Origin: Geosiphon pyriformis
Taxonomy: Eukaryota; Glomeromycota; Glomeromycetes; Archaeosporales; Geosiphonaceae
DNA: 64,000 nt
NCBI GenBank assembly: GCA_016748015.1
Contig: JAAOMT010000529.1
Location: 193,569-257,568, forward strand
Direction of reading: 5' to 3'
The notes below the pieces were generated by a model that ran no database searches, was not told where the DNA came from, and worked only from the letters and a program-made list of their open reading frames with translations. Shown here one piece after another: positions 10,712 to 24,071 of the stretch. The position numbers and the translations under genes were made by a program. Numbering within the stretch: the stretch's first letter is position 1; the number at the start of each line of letters is the position of its first letter.

Positions 10712-10999
10712 CAGAGACTACAACCAGAAAACTTTCAACAAAGAAGCAATACAACAAGTAGAAAAATTCATAGGAAAGAGCAACCTAACACTACACTACA
10801 AAGCAGCATGTTAATTATACATTGCTTTCTGATATTGTCTAAACATACTATTGGATAGATCTTTGAAAAAAATAACAGTCAACAACATAGGACAAATGAC
10901 CAATTGACAGTTTGAAGATCTACAAAAAATCATAGTCAACATAATCATCAAATATTACACAAATAAAGTTCTATTAACAGACATAACTGATTTTACAGA
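10712..10999 (+). pseudogene. Decayed ORF of unknown family
   Basis: One plus-strand frame stays readable for about 95 codons (starting RDYNQKTFNKEAIQQVEKF, later LLDRSLKKITVNN). It is broken only by stops near 10812 (TAA), 10828 (TGA) and 10904 (TGA), and ends at TAA near 11007. The two TGA codons fit former CGA (Arg). I do not recognise the protein. Its position next to the LTR end suggests a remnant of another mobile element or gene into which element 2 inserted. Confidence 0.4.
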
Positions 11000-11960
11000 A
11001 GCTCAATAAAAAAAAAGGAAGAAATAATGTTACTTGAAAAAAGAAAGCCAATCAAAGAAAAAAAGAAAAATGTGACCTAAAAAAATGTGACAAAATGTGA
11101 AAAAACACAGAATAATGCACAATAATGTTGGATAATGTATTATAACATAAGATAACATGTTATAATGCAGAATAACACAAAATAACATGTAATAATGTCA
11201 GATAACATGTTATAATATAGAATAATTAGTTATAATATAAAAAAATGAAGCAATAAGTAACAAGAACAAACAATTCAAAGCAATTCTGTAAAACTAGAAA
11301 ATATGTATATATAGCAGTAGCATTAAAAACAAAAAGGAGGAGAATCCCCAGATAAAAATTCATTAGTTATCATTCTTAGTTAGAAACATATCATTCCAAA
11401 ATATCAATAAATATACTTATTTAGCATCTCAAATCTAATTGCTTACTATTAATTCTAAATGTTGATAGTAATTGATACTTAACTATATTAGAACAATAGC
11501 TTTTGATCATGGCTATTGATAAGATACTAACATTCATTGCCTTGGCTTATTTTTTTTTTTTTTTTTTCTTGTTGTTGACTAATTGATTAAAAAAATTAAA
11601 TACTGAGTTATTAACATCAAGGATTGTCTGGTAAAAGATCTTTGCAAGTGGATAGAACATGTAAAAATTATGGATTGCTTACTAAAGGATTGCAAGCCAC
11701 CAAGCTGAGAAAAAAATTGACAGAATTGCAATTCTGGGAAGCTACAGATAAAATAACACAGAAATTTTTGTCCATTATACAAAGGACTTAACCTAAATCT
11801 TCAGACAACTTAAACCTTCAGACAACCAAAACCTTTAAAAATTAACATCATTATATCAGCTATTGAGCACCAAGTTATGAATTTGTTCTTTGTTTCAAAA
11901 TGCCAAATAATCATCTGTAATAATGATATTATTTAAAAAATAGTTAATTTAAATAAAAAT
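11000..11960. other. Non-coding interval with palindromic AT repeats and a T-run
   Basis: No gene is supported. From about 11080 to 11240 there are degenerate repeats of an ATAATG/ATAACA unit, including two copies of the perfect palindrome ATAACATGTTAT. A run of about 21 T lies at 11547-11568. The small minus-strand open frame at 11579-11782 has no recognisable motif. Confidence 0.5.
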
Positions 11961-11969
11961 ATATGATTA

Positions 11970-14660
11970 ATTTATTAAATTTTTTGGCAGTATCTATATA
12001 GACAGATATAATCAAGTTATAACAGATTACAAACTTATTGAAAGATATTAAGTACATAATAGTTTAGATCAGAATAAATTTTTTTTTTTCTTATTATAAA
12101 AAATTTTTTATAATTCCTTCTTATGTAAAGTGAAAAGACATAAGAGCTTGTGTAATTACCATATTAATACTAAGTTTATTACTAAAATTGGCAAAGTTGA
12201 AAACCAGGCTGGTTTAACTTTTTATTTTGTGGCTGGTATTTTTGTTAATAACACAAATTGAATGAAAAATAGTTATACTATTACTCAATATATTTTAAAC
12301 ATTGCAAATAAGTTTTTTAATATTAATAACATTTCAATTAACAACAAAAAAATAGTGATTATTTTTATTAATAAGAAAATCAAGAATGCTTTGTTATTGA
12401 TAAGTGACTGGCCAATTTCTATTGTTTGAAAAAAGGAATTTTATAAATATTTGGGTATTTTTTTGACATCTAAAGGTTTGTCCAAGCTAGCTTGAGAAAG
12501 ACTTACTTAAATGTGAAGTTTTTTGTCAATATAATATTAAAGAAGACTATTTTAAATAAACAGTTTCTTTATTTGGTTTTAGCTATACTGGAATCTATAA
12601 TTAGTTACAAGATTCAATATAATTTTGTCTTTAAAAATATATATAACAAATAAAATACATTAATCAAAAAAATTTAAAGACAAAAACCAGCTTGCTAAAA
12701 ATTTTTTTTAATAAAGCTCTCTATTATTTGTTTTTATATGACTTGAAAACATTTAAACAAATACAGACAGAAAATAAAGTGGTTTTTGTATTATGTTTTA
12801 TAAACTCTGGTAATATTTTTAGTTAATTATTTAATCATAGATTTTTGGATTTGTAGATATTGAGTTGGTCTTCCAGTCATTTTTTGCAGCATTTTGCAAA
12901 ATTAAGAGTCAGTTCAGTTAATAATTTTTTGGTTGGTGTGGTTAAAATTTTTGTAAATTGTGGTGTTTTTTTATAAACAATTTACTTTGTGCATTTTGTT
13001 TTTTTGGTAGCACTTTGATATTTTTTGTTCTAAAAAATTCAGTTTTCTATAATGTTTTTTACTTATTTAAAAAGTTTGGTGTTGTCTTTGTTGAGCAGCT
13101 ATATGATAAAAAAGTATTGATTTTTAGTTAAGTGAATTTTTATTACTGGAAAAAGCTTGATCTTAAGAGTTTTGCTTCTGTTTGGTTTAAATTAATATGT
13201 GATTATTTAATTAATATTGTTTCTTATTTTGTTAATTAGCTGTTAATTGATAGTTTTTAATCTTTGAGTATTCTTAATTTTAATGATTTTTTAACAGTAA
13301 AATATCATTTTTTTAATGTCAATTTAAGTATTATTAATGTTTATATAAACAAATCTTTAAAGAATTTGGACTTATAAACTATAAGAAATAGTACAGCTAT
13401 ATATTTTGCTAATTTAAATTTGAATATAAAAGTTGAGGTTAATAGTCTGATTTTTTTTACTTTGGCAAAGTTGTAAGCAATTGCTGCTTTAAATATCTGT
13501 ACTATAGAGTTGAATTTAGTTTTGTTTAACTTTTACAATTATTGTTGACTTAAGAAATATTGTATTACAAAATCTATTTGATGTAAAAATTTAAGTATTG
13601 TTTGGGCTAAAATTAAAGCCATTTAGGTATTTTAGATAATAAGTATGTTAATAAATTAGCTAATATTGTGTCACATTCGGATTTGGTGCTTTCTGTTTTT
13701 ATTAATAAATAATATATTAGAACAAATAGAGAAACAGTGTTTAAGAATACTTGTTATTTTACCCAGAATGTTTTTAGAATTGTTTGTTGTGCTTATTAAA
13801 AAATTGGGTCTGAGTTTAATATCATTGATAAAAACATTATTAAGGATATAAACTGAATTTAATATTATTAGTTTGGCATTTTAACTTACATATGACATTT
13901 AGCTTTACAAGCAAATCTACTACTAATTTGTGTTTATATTTTATGAAAGCTTTGCATTATTAATTGTTTGCTGCTGTTTGTAAACACTTGTATAATAAAA
14001 AATACTTTAGTGTATTGTGTTTTTATTGTAAAGAGATAGAATTTTTTGACCACTTTTTTACATGCAAGATAAATTCTGTTATTCATAAAAAGTTGCTCAA
14101 TTCACATTTGGTTTGATAAGGTTTTTTAATGAATTTAGGCCTATTATTATTATGTATCTTATAAATATTTTCTTTGTATATATCTGATAATGTTGTCTAT
14201 ATTATTTTGTGCAAGAACATCATATTTAAAAAGTGGTTTTTGAAGGTGATATCTGTTTTTAATTATATCAAAACTATAAGCAAAAAGATTATTAACTTTA
14301 TGTAAAGCTTAAAAATAGTCTATTATGCTAAAGTATAATTGGTATATATAGAGTAATCATGGAAAAAAAAGCTTTAATTACATGTAATAGTTTAGTGCCT
14401 CTAGTAATTTGTGGTTTATCTTTCTTGTTTTCTAATAATATAGTTAAATTGCTCAAAATTGCAAAGATTTATGGTATAAATTTTGGTTTTTATAAGTTTT
14501 ACAATATTTTTTTAAATGTAAAGTGTGTGGTTTTTGTTATAATAAACTTATAATATTGCTCTAATTGGTTTAAATGACTGGTTACATATAAAAAATACAT
14601 AATTTATACTTAGTTTAAATTATTTAGTCTGATTTTTATGTTTGGTAATATTTAGATCTT
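11970..14660 (+). mobile_element. Ancient 5'-truncated LINE remnant (copy A)
   Basis: The plus strand can be followed by homology to the other LINEs in the window. It starts in the RT palm (SIYIDRYNQVITDYKL), passes through GLTFYFVAGIFVNNTN, where the FVDD box should be, and YLGIFLTSKGLSKLA. It ends with the C-terminal LINE segment near 14359-14553 and the 3' UTR motif TAATATTGC...GTTTAAATGA. It is extremely AT-shifted and full of stops. The endonuclease and ORF1 are missing. No current coding capacity. Confidence 0.75.
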
Positions 14661-14937
14661 ATTTATTAAACATTAATAAAAATAAATTTTTTTAAAATTA
14701 AAAACATATTATTATTAAAAATTTAATTATTTTTTAATATTGTTTAAATTTTAATAAGTTAATTTATTTTTAAAATATTTTTTTATATTTTGAATTATTA
14801 TTTTTTTTATTATTACATGTTTTATGAATGAAGTTCAACTACTATTTAGTATATAGAGCCAAACTAAGAAGCCCAAACTAAATGCAGCTTATGTACTTAC
14901 TACATGTGACTAGTCACTTAGGCCAGACAAGACAACA

Positions 14938-17900
14938 CTACACACCTATAACAACTTGAGAATTGAAATCCAAACCAGAAAAGAAAAAGTTAGGCCTATG
15001 ATGGCCAAAGCTAACAGAAAAAGAACTCAAAACACCAAGCTTCCAAACCATATCATCAGACAATACAGATATCTTGCAATATAACAAACCTAATATCACC
15101 TCATCATCCCCAACTGAACCAGTCTTTTTCATGCTCACCCTATAACTAGATCTCACCAACCAGACCCTACTATGATATAGCTCAACAACACTCCTTACAA
15201 AATTGACAATGATACCAACAGCCATCTTTCTGACCTCAAAAACCTTAACAGTCTTTGAGTACCAATTACTCATGACAAATCCCTTACACAGAACTGAATA
15301 CAGACTGACATCTGAAGAACAATGACCAAGAAACCACAGAACAGCAGAAGAGAACAAGACATGAGAACTCACCAAAGAAACCCAAGATGCAGTGGTTTCA
15401 GCAAGAATTTTATCTCAAACACCAGCATCCATGGCACAAAAAAACACATGATCAAACAACTCTACCTTCCTACACAACAAGCACAGCACACTAGGGTAAC
15501 TCTTATCATATAACCTCTTTCAAACAGCCACAGGGAGTTGATGGTGCACAGCCTTCATCAAATACAACTGCAGCACAGAAAACTTCTGACTAGTAGACCC
15601 AGCAAGCATGTGTAAGTCAGGGTGTTACACTTTTGAGATAGCACTCCAGTCCACACATTCAATCAAACTACTCTAAATCACATCATGGTCAGGCCCAGCC
15701 TCCCAATACACTCAGCACATAGACCTAAACAGATTCCTAACAAAATGGCAGGTATTGCCTGACATGACCATATTCTTAGCAATTAAAAGCCATTTTCAAA
15801 CTTCAATAGGCAAGGAAAACCAAGAACATGCAGTAGTACCAGCAGCAGTGTTAGCTTTAATGTTTCCACAGACACCAGAATGACTTTTAACTTTGATTTA
15901 GCTTATGCTTAAATTTTTCTTTCTAATCAAATCAAAAATGTAATGTTTCTCCACCCAGCATAGAACCCAAAAATCAGGCACCAGATGAAACAACTCAGAG
16001 ACACATGTGTCAATGGCAGTTTAGCTATCAAGGTGTACTTTCACTGCATTAGAGGATGGAACACATTCCAATGCCAAAGCAACAGCCTGCAATTCAGCCA
16101 AGGTAAAAGACATCAAACCACAGATCCTAATACCAATACTATGGTCAATAGCAGAAAAATATGCAGCAATGCCACCAGTAACACCAGAAGAGCCAAAATC
16201 TTTCAGTGAACCATCTGTAAAAATCTCAAAAGGACCAGACCATAACTCGTGCAAACTACTATGCAAATCAGAAAACTCCTTAGAAGCCAGAATATCCAAA
16301 CCAGAAAGTCAATTGGCTCTAGCCAGACCAAATGACACAGCACTATTATCATGCAAAAACCCAGATGTGAAATTGAACCAATAAGGGACAGGCCCTCTTG
16401 GGTCAAGCCTCTTCCACTGGTGAAAAGTCTTCCAATTCATCACACAACCCTTCTTGTCAAGCAATCTGTCTTCAAAGACAACACCAAATCACTTTAAAGA
16501 ATAAACAAAATCAAAGTAAAGAGCACTCCCAGCATCAATAACATAAGAAAATTATCAGGATCACAAAAAGCACAAGGCAGGTTATTTGCCAGGAACAGCT
16601 TATTACCCAAAAAAATCTTAACCACACCAGCCAAAAAATTGTTCACAGGACTAACATGCAACTTGATAGAGAACTGCAGAAGATCCAAAGGAGTCCAATC
16701 CAGAAATCTATGATCAAACAAATGCCCCAAAATGTCTGAAGTATTAGAAAACATGACCACAGCAGCCAATTTGCTCTCAGTCTGTATCTGCTTGAAAGAT
16801 TTCAGACCATACAATGAAGGATGATGCAAAGCTACATCAGGAAAATCATGAGGAAGACAAGTCTTAAGCTTAAGGCCCTTTCTGACCAAGACATTCCACT
16901 TGTGACACACATTCAAAGAAACAAAGCTGAATTGAGTATGATAGGTGACAATGGGCTGTAAGACAGCCAACATTAAATACAAGAACTGCTTATCTGTAAT
17001 AGTCTTCCTAAGCACTACATTGGTAAAAAAATGAACATCTGAATAAGCCTTGGCCAAACTAGGCTTAGACAAGCCCTCTGTTGACAAAAAATTCCCGAAT
17101 ATCTGTGTGTTTTGCTTCTTTTGGCAATAGAAATTGGCTGTCTATTAATATCTAGAGAAGCAACCTTAACACTCTGATTAATAGGAATGGTCACAGTTTT
17201 CTCACTATTGATAGAAATATTATTAATTAAAAAAAATTTACTAGCAATGTCCAAGACATACTGCATTAATGCTTGGCAATCTCCGATCCAAATAGTGTTA
17301 TCAACAAATGCCCCAGTCGCAAAAAAGAAGGACATCCTACCATTACTCTCAACTCTGCCCAATTTAGCTACAAATTTAGTATTAATCTGGTATTTACATA
17401 AATGCTTATGCCTTTTAATCTTACACAATAGTGAATCATAAAAAATTCTTCAAAGAAGGGGTGAAAAAATCTCACCCTGATCCAAACTATCATGTACCCT
17501 ATAACTATTTGAAAGGCCAAAATTGGTTTTCACTTTGTTAATCCTATCCTTGTGAATACTGTTAAAAAATTTTATAAATCTGTCACACATTTTGATACAC
17601 CATAGACTAGTCTTTAAGTAGTGTCAACCAACAGAATCATATGCCTTATGCATATTCTACAAAACCAACCAAAGTTTTTTATCCTTCTCAAGAGCATCTT
17701 TCAACAACAAACACCAGAATCTGAGTAGAAGTACTCTTTAATACTGAAAAATTGTTACTGCGGAGGACACCAAACTTGCTGCAAGTGAAGGAAATTCTAT
17801 CAGAAAGAATCTTGGAAAGAATTTTTCTGGCCATCTCAATCAAAGCAATAGGACAGGTATTCATGAGAATTCCATCCCAATCATAAGATTTAGAGATCAT

Positions 17901-19606
17901 CAAAACCCACGCTCTCCTCCACAAGACAGGCATTGCACCAACAAAGAGACATTTATTCAACAGCACCAAAAGGCACTCTATTACACTCTTGCCACCATGT
18001 TTTCAAAGTTTGTTTGGAATGCTAGACAAGCCAGCGGCTTTGTCATCTGACAGACCACCAACAACTACAAGCAACTTACTCATGCCAACCACATTTATTA
18101 CACCAGAAAAAGCGTTATCTCTAATATAATCCAATGGTACATACTGGCGAGCCCAAAGATCAAACAGCACAGAAGGCACCACATGTTTTCTTGTCCAACC
18201 TTCCATGATCCTGTTAACATTTAATCTTATCCCATCTGAATTCAACACCAGCTCATCATCAACCACCAAGTGATCCAATACTATCTTCCAAAAAAGTCTA
18301 TCCAAAATGCTTCTGATTATACTGCCCTTGTCTGAACAAAAATTTTCTATGCATTTCTCAATAGCTGTCCTAATAGAAGCCTTCTGTGCCAGTTTTGACT
18401 CATACATTTTGGACTTTCTGTACTCTTTTCTGACAATTGACAAATATTTAAGAATGTCCATCATTTTTTGATCAGCATGAACCATGTTCCTTAACACAAA
18501 AGCCTTATCAGCATCCAAAGTTGATCATTTTTCAACAAGATGATTGAACCCAAAAGTGTCATTAAATTCCAATCTCTTGACAATTTTGGCAACCAACAAC
18601 TCCAATCCCAGAAATTTAGAAGACTGCTTATTTTTTGAGCACTGAAAATCACTGAACCAAAGCCTAGAAAAGATCTCATCAGCAGAACTCACCAACATCC
18701 CTTCCAGTAGTGACCACATAGCATCTAAATCATGACCTGCAGCTGTGGCGAGAAACCTATCTTTTATCTCCAGAATCCTGGTGAAGGAGCAATCTCTAAA
18801 GCGAGACCACCCAGCACTGTCCACATCCTTGATTTTGAACTTCCAACAATCCTTGTTAGCTTGTTTGCACAAACCATTTAATTAAACATCCAGGAGCCTA
18901 CTCAGACCGACCAATACTACCACAACATTGTGGTTTATATTAAAAAAATCAGAAACAGAACCGACCCAATGTTTTACAACAACAGAAAATAAACTCTCAC
19001 TAACAAAAATGTAATCAATAGTCCTTTCAGCACCTCTTGAATTGCACCATGTAGGAGCCTTAATTAAATAATGGCCATTAAACAAATTAACCAAACCCAG
19101 ACCTGAGCAGAACTTAAAACTCGCACTCTTTCCAGACCCACACTCATTAAAATCCCCACTCAAGACCACAAAAGTACTGGTGTTAACAGTCTTAGCAATG
19201 ATAGAGTTAACCTTAGATGCTTGCTCAAAATGGACACCAGTAGAAGCATTAGTGTACAAACTGAGAACAGACACCAAGAGCTTGTTCTTGAACAGAAGCC
19301 ATATTGAAACAACACAATTAGGAATCACTTCAATCTTAGAAACATAATGAGCCAAAAAATTGTTCATGACAACAGCAACACCAGTACCAAGATATTCAAT
19401 GTCCAAACCAGAAATAAAAATCCAAACTCCATCATATTTATCCTTGATCTAAAGCCCAGAAAAAGACCTCAACTTTGTCTTAGTAATGAAAGAAACCATA
19501 TTCCTAGAACTTATATGCCAGCAAACAACATTCACTTGCTTTGCAAGAACATTGATACACCAAACATTGCATGTAGCAAATTTCCAAACCAAACCACTTA
19601 TTGGGA
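14938..19606 (-). pseudogene. LINE copy B ORF2 (endonuclease, RT, RNase H; degraded)
   Basis: Domain order along the minus strand: endonuclease (VVLSGDFNECG near 19170; INHNVVVVLVG near 18930), linker, RT (QYVPLDYIRDNAFSGVIN near 18130; AGAFVDN near 17310, normally FVDD; FFTNVVLRKTITDKQFLYL near 17010), RNase H (EIFTDGSLKDFG near 16225; TLAELQAVALALE near 16100), and a C-terminal segment ending VVIGV. At least ten stops or frame breaks separate the pieces. It is not functional, but enough remains to identify each domain. RNase H presence and APE type agree with copies C and D. Confidence 0.85.
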
Positions 19607-21478
19607 TGAAAAAAGTAATATGGAGCCAGAACCAGAACACAAATGATCTAATCTGATCAACACTGAACTAATTAAAGCTTTCAAAGACATCATCTTCAAC
19701 TCTAATTCACCCATCTTGGTGGTTAGAATTTTGAAGCTATTTGAACTAAAACCAAAAGTATCATCAACAACAGCAGAAAAAAAGAAAGCAGAAGGCTCTG
19801 ATGCATCATCCAAAACCATATCTGAGTTAACTTCTGTAGCCAAGGGTGTAGCAGTAGCCAAAGGAAGCTCATAAAAAATAGGTGGCAAAGACACTAGTTC
19901 TACAAAGCTTAACTTTTTCACAATACCAGAAACCTGATCGGTTAAAAGCTCCAAAGACCATTCCAAAAACGCCAAGCAATCAAACAAACTAGAAACACCA
20001 TAGGAATCAGCACTGTTAGAGAAGAACCAAGCACCAACAGAAAATTTAGCACCAGGAGATGGACCAGTACCTAAAGAAGACAAAAAACCCAAAAGAGAAG
20101 AGAAACCTCCTACAACTTGAGCCCAAGTTCTGTTACCAAAAGAAACCAGGTGAATAATAGATGCCTGCTTTTTTTTATAAATGTTGGCCAGGCAAACTTG
20201 ATCTTGATCAGTCACCATCCACTTTTCACAAACTTCAGAATTCTCACCAAATGAGCACACATCAGAAACATGACCAAATTATTCACATTTGGCACAACAT
20301 GCCAATAAAAGACTAGCCCAATGCAAACTCACACTCTTAAAAACTGGAACAGAACCAATAGCAGCCAACTTGGACACTTTATCCTCAAAACAAATGACAG
20401 CACACCTATCTCATATATAAGATGTAGGATTACGGCCAATAAAACAGGTTTTCTCACCATAAGCCTCCACCAAAACAGAAAAATCATGGGCCATAGTGCC
20501 AACTGGAAGAGTATAAAGCAAAGCCCGATGCCAATCCCTAAACACTCATGTTTATTTGTTCCCATTTGCCAAAGCCACATGTACAGAATCTTTTTTCATG
20601 AACACTGACCATCTAGAAGCAACCAGACTGGCCACCTCAAATAACTCAAACTCTATAATGACCTTCTGCCAAAGTCCAATCAACTGCATCTTAATCAAAA
20701 TAATCTTACCAAATTTGGAGAAGACTGATTCCATTACTGATCTGAAAAAATCCACTGGAATCTTCTTGACAATCACCTTCTGATTCGACCAGTTGTTTAC
20801 CTTTCTAAGATCATCATTAACAAGAATTTTATTACTAACCACCAGTATTTTAACCTTATTCAAATTAGATTCTAATGTAAAAGATAATCTGATAATTCCA
20901 GAGAATTTTGAGGGAGTGAAAGCACCCCCAAAACTATCCACTTGATAGAAAATTTTTTTTATTGAAATCAATTTGTTATCAACAGATTTTTCTGGAATAG
21001 CCGAAAGCTCAATATCTAGAATGAAAGATTTTACTGGCCTGAAATTTCTTTTTTCTGAAGCACATGACTTGATACTTGGCAGCTGATTAGAATCCTTAAA
21101 CTTAGAAGGTGGAAGAGCCACTATATTTTCATTACTACTTAAAACATTGAATAAAAGAGTCTTCAAAGGTTAACCTAACACATATGTGTGAGTGCATGTT
21201 TTTTTGAACATGGCATTGTCCTCTATGCTATCGACCACAGAATTGTCTGAATTAATGTAACTAGTTTCTTTAGTGACAATATTCTTTATGTTCTCCAAGT
21301 CTGACAGACTGCTTATGCTACTCGTTTTACTTTCTATTTCACTGCCCCAAGATTTCAAAAACTTACCATCAATGACACCAATATCAGCCAGGCCCAATGG
21401 TCTAGCAGATGAGTCAACCACACTGACTCTGACTTTAGGATTCCTTGGCTTCTTGTAAGATATACTGCATGAATACAC
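19601..21478 (-). pseudogene. LINE copy B ORF1 (CCHC protein, degraded)
   Basis: ORF1 reads from about 21478 with stops near 21176, 20550 and 20280. The block KKIPVDFFRSVMESVFSKFG resembles the RNA-binding region found at the same place in the other two long copies. A zinc knuckle near 20300 reads CAKCE-stop-FGHVSDVC, where the stop (TAA) occupies what is probably a former CAA. A Ser-rich linker and a Leu-rich segment (SLELLTDQVSGIVKKLSF) follow. It would bind element RNA in the particle. The frame ends at TAA, and the ORF2 ATG at the junction is now ATA. Confidence 0.8.
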
Positions 21479-21699
21479 ACTATTTACCCTTTTTTTCTAT
21501 ATCAGGCCAGTTCCCCAACCCAGTAGAAGTAGATCCAAAGCCACCAGCAACAAGATTTGCTAGTTCTATGTTCATGAATAAAGATACGTCTAAAAAAATA
21601 GTTAAAATATGAAGGGAATAAGAAGTAAGGGAAACTTTTTCTTCAACAATATCTCACTTTCATTGTGACCAGAAGATCAACAAGAGAAAGATTGAAAAC

Positions 21700-22204
21700 T
21701 TGGACTTTTTAAATATTATATGATTATTTTAAATTATTTGTATTATTGAACTTATAATAAAGTAATTAATTTTATATCAATAAAGTTAATTTTTTTACAA
21801 AAATTTTTAATTTAAATAGTAATTAAATTTTATTATTTAAAAAAACTGTAATATTTAAGTATTTTAATAATTTAAATTAATAATTACAATATTAAATAAA
21901 TTATTATTTTTATAACATAAAAATAATACTATTATAAAATTCTTTAAATATAAATATTTAAAATAATTTTTACATAATAATTATATTAAAAATAAAATAT
22001 TGCAATTTTTTATTAATTAACAAATAGATGTACATATTTTTTTAATTTTAATTAACACATTTAAGAAACAAGAATTATGTTTTTATTTATAAAATACATA
22101 TATAAACAATAAAAGTAAAATTTATAATATAATATTTATTAAGAGTTTTCTAAATTATAATAAATAATAAAAGAAATAAGTGTTAAACAAGAGTATAAAT
22201 TTTA
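21700..22204. other. AT-rich intergenic DNA
   Basis: Almost pure A/T between the 5' side of LINE copy B and the kinase stop codon. No ORF, repeat family or regulatory motif that I can support. Confidence 0.6.
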
Positions 22205-23752
22205 TTAATGATTAAATGATAAATGTAATTTCTTACCTTCAGGCAAATACACTAATTCTTTTATAAAAGTAAATTAAGATAATTTTTTTTTAATATACAG
22301 TATAATAATTAAATTAATGAATTAATTACTTTTAAATTTAAATAAACTAACCTTTTGAAAAATCAACCATCTGTGCACTTAAAACACGACTTGTATAAAC
22401 TGCTCCTGAATGAATGCTTGTTGTCATTGAGTCGTCGCCTTCTGCCATTTCTTTCAAGTATTTATCTGATTCTCTAAACTCGGAATTCGTGTACGAAAGT
22501 TTACCCAACTTCCTGTAAACTTCTTCCGCAGTAGGACGATTCTTAGGAATAGGATCCCAACACTTTACAATTATTTTGGCAATTGAAGGCGGAATAAGTG
22601 AGGAAGTAATCTTAGGTCTTTGACCACTTATAATACCCATTATAAGAATATGATCATGAGAGCAATCATAAAAGGGAGGCTTTCCTGTTGCTAATTCCCA
22701 TAATAACATGGCAAAACTATAAATATCACCAGCCGAAGTAAACTTTTTTCCTCTTAAAACTTCTGGTGGAATATATGGAATCACTCCAAATATCTTTTTT
22801 TCCTCTGCTGTTGTTGTTGCTTCATTGTTTATAGGTTGACATAATCCGAGGTCGCAAATATTTACCTGAAAACTCTCTAATTGCAGGATGTTGCCCGAGT
22901 GTAAGTCACGGTGAACCATACCAGAAAAACGAATATAATCAAGTCCAAAAGCTATCTGACGCGCGATCAATAATTTATGTTGCCAACTCGTAGAATGAAA
23001 ATTTTTTGATAAATATTTTCGCATGTCTCCTTCTGGAGCAAACTCCATCACAATTCCATACTCAAGTGTTTCAGCATTTTGTGTAATCCCCCATATTAAA
23101 GAGATACCAATTAGATAATCCCCCCTCTTACTAAACATAACTCTTTGAAGATTTAACTATCAACATAATGTGAAAATGACAATTAAGAAAATATATGATA
23201 TAAATAATAAAATAAATAAACGATAATATACAGTAAATAAATATATAATAATAATAGTTTGTTTACCTCTTTAAACACTTCTGAACTGTTCGTTGGGATA
23301 ATTTTTATTGCTACTTCATCAATCTTTTCTTCAAAGTTATTAGTTCTTCCTCTTTTATATTCCATTGAACTATGATGTTTTATACTTTCTACATCAAATA
23401 ATCCATCAATTAGAGTTGCTTTATAAATTATACCAAACCCTCCTCTACCAATTTCCTTGATATTCGAGAAACGCTCCCATGGAATCCATTCATAGTAATT
23501 CAAACTACCATTATTATCATTATCATTATTAGGTGGAATATAGATTGGATTTTTAATTATTTCATCAACTACTTTATTGCCGCTTGAAAAGTCTTTATAA
23601 AGGTTTTCAAGAAACATATACTGGCATGCACTACACTTATTTTTAGTACTATTGATTTTACATGCTTTACACTTGTCGCAATTATGAGCATATGGACGAG
23701 TGTTTTTAATAGAAGCTTTTGAAGGGGTTTTTTTAGTTTGAAGATTTCCCAT
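22205..23752 (-). CDS. Tyrosine-kinase-like protein kinase
   Basis: Three exons: 23752-23267, 23156-22352 and 22251-22205. The introns start GTAAAC and GTTAGT; the spliced frame is 445 codons. The N-terminus has a Cys cluster (CDKCKACK...CSACQ, residues about 25-44) like a small zinc-binding module. The kinase domain begins around residue 90: glycine loop GRGGFG, VAIK lysine, catalytic loop HRDLHSGN, DLG in place of DFG, PYIPPEVL, and the C-lobe Asp in SAGDIYSF. It should phosphorylate Ser/Thr/Tyr; substrate unknown. The HRDLHSGN/DLG combination with the Cys-rich leader is typical of large kinase families in Glomeromycotina. The 47-base last exon is the least certain part: without it, translation stops at TAG two codons after SK. 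Confidence 0.88.
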
Positions 23753-24071
23753 AGCGAATAAAATGTGAATAAATATTTTGAGAAGAAGCTTTATTTGATA
23801 GTACGTTTAGAAAGTAATATTTTAAAGGCGAAGTTAGCACATGTATTTATGTTGTTTCTCCATGTTCACATAGTTTAAGAGATATATATTGGTTGGCGCT
23901 AAGATCAGATTTACATTGATTATTGTTTTTTAGAGTGCTTATTGTAAGTTAATGTACTTTAGGGATGTATATGCACTAACATAGTAGATTGTGTTTCGGT
24001 TAAGAACAATAATAATGTGAGCCGGATATGACTAATACTAATGGGGAGGGGATTAAAATGAATTAGAGAAT
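23753..24071. other. Upstream region of the kinase gene
   Basis: About 320 bases between the kinase start and the next small open frame. Moderately less AT-rich than neighbouring spacers. No motif I can name with support. Confidence 0.4.

Larger units (their letters stand above)
14830..21700 (-). mobile_element. LINE-type non-LTR retrotransposon (copy B)
   Basis: Minus-strand element with ORF1 (about 21478-19601) and ORF2 (about 19606-14938). ORF2 holds APE-type endonuclease, RT, RNase H and a C-terminal segment. APE plus RNase H places it near the I/Tad-type clades (inference from domain order). Its 5' leader differs from those of copies C and D, so it is another subfamily. The 3' end has the shared tail motif (minus strand reads GTTGAACTTCATTCATAAAA). 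Catalytic losses: endonuclease SDH-type box reads NINH, RT box reads FVDN. Confidence 0.9.
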
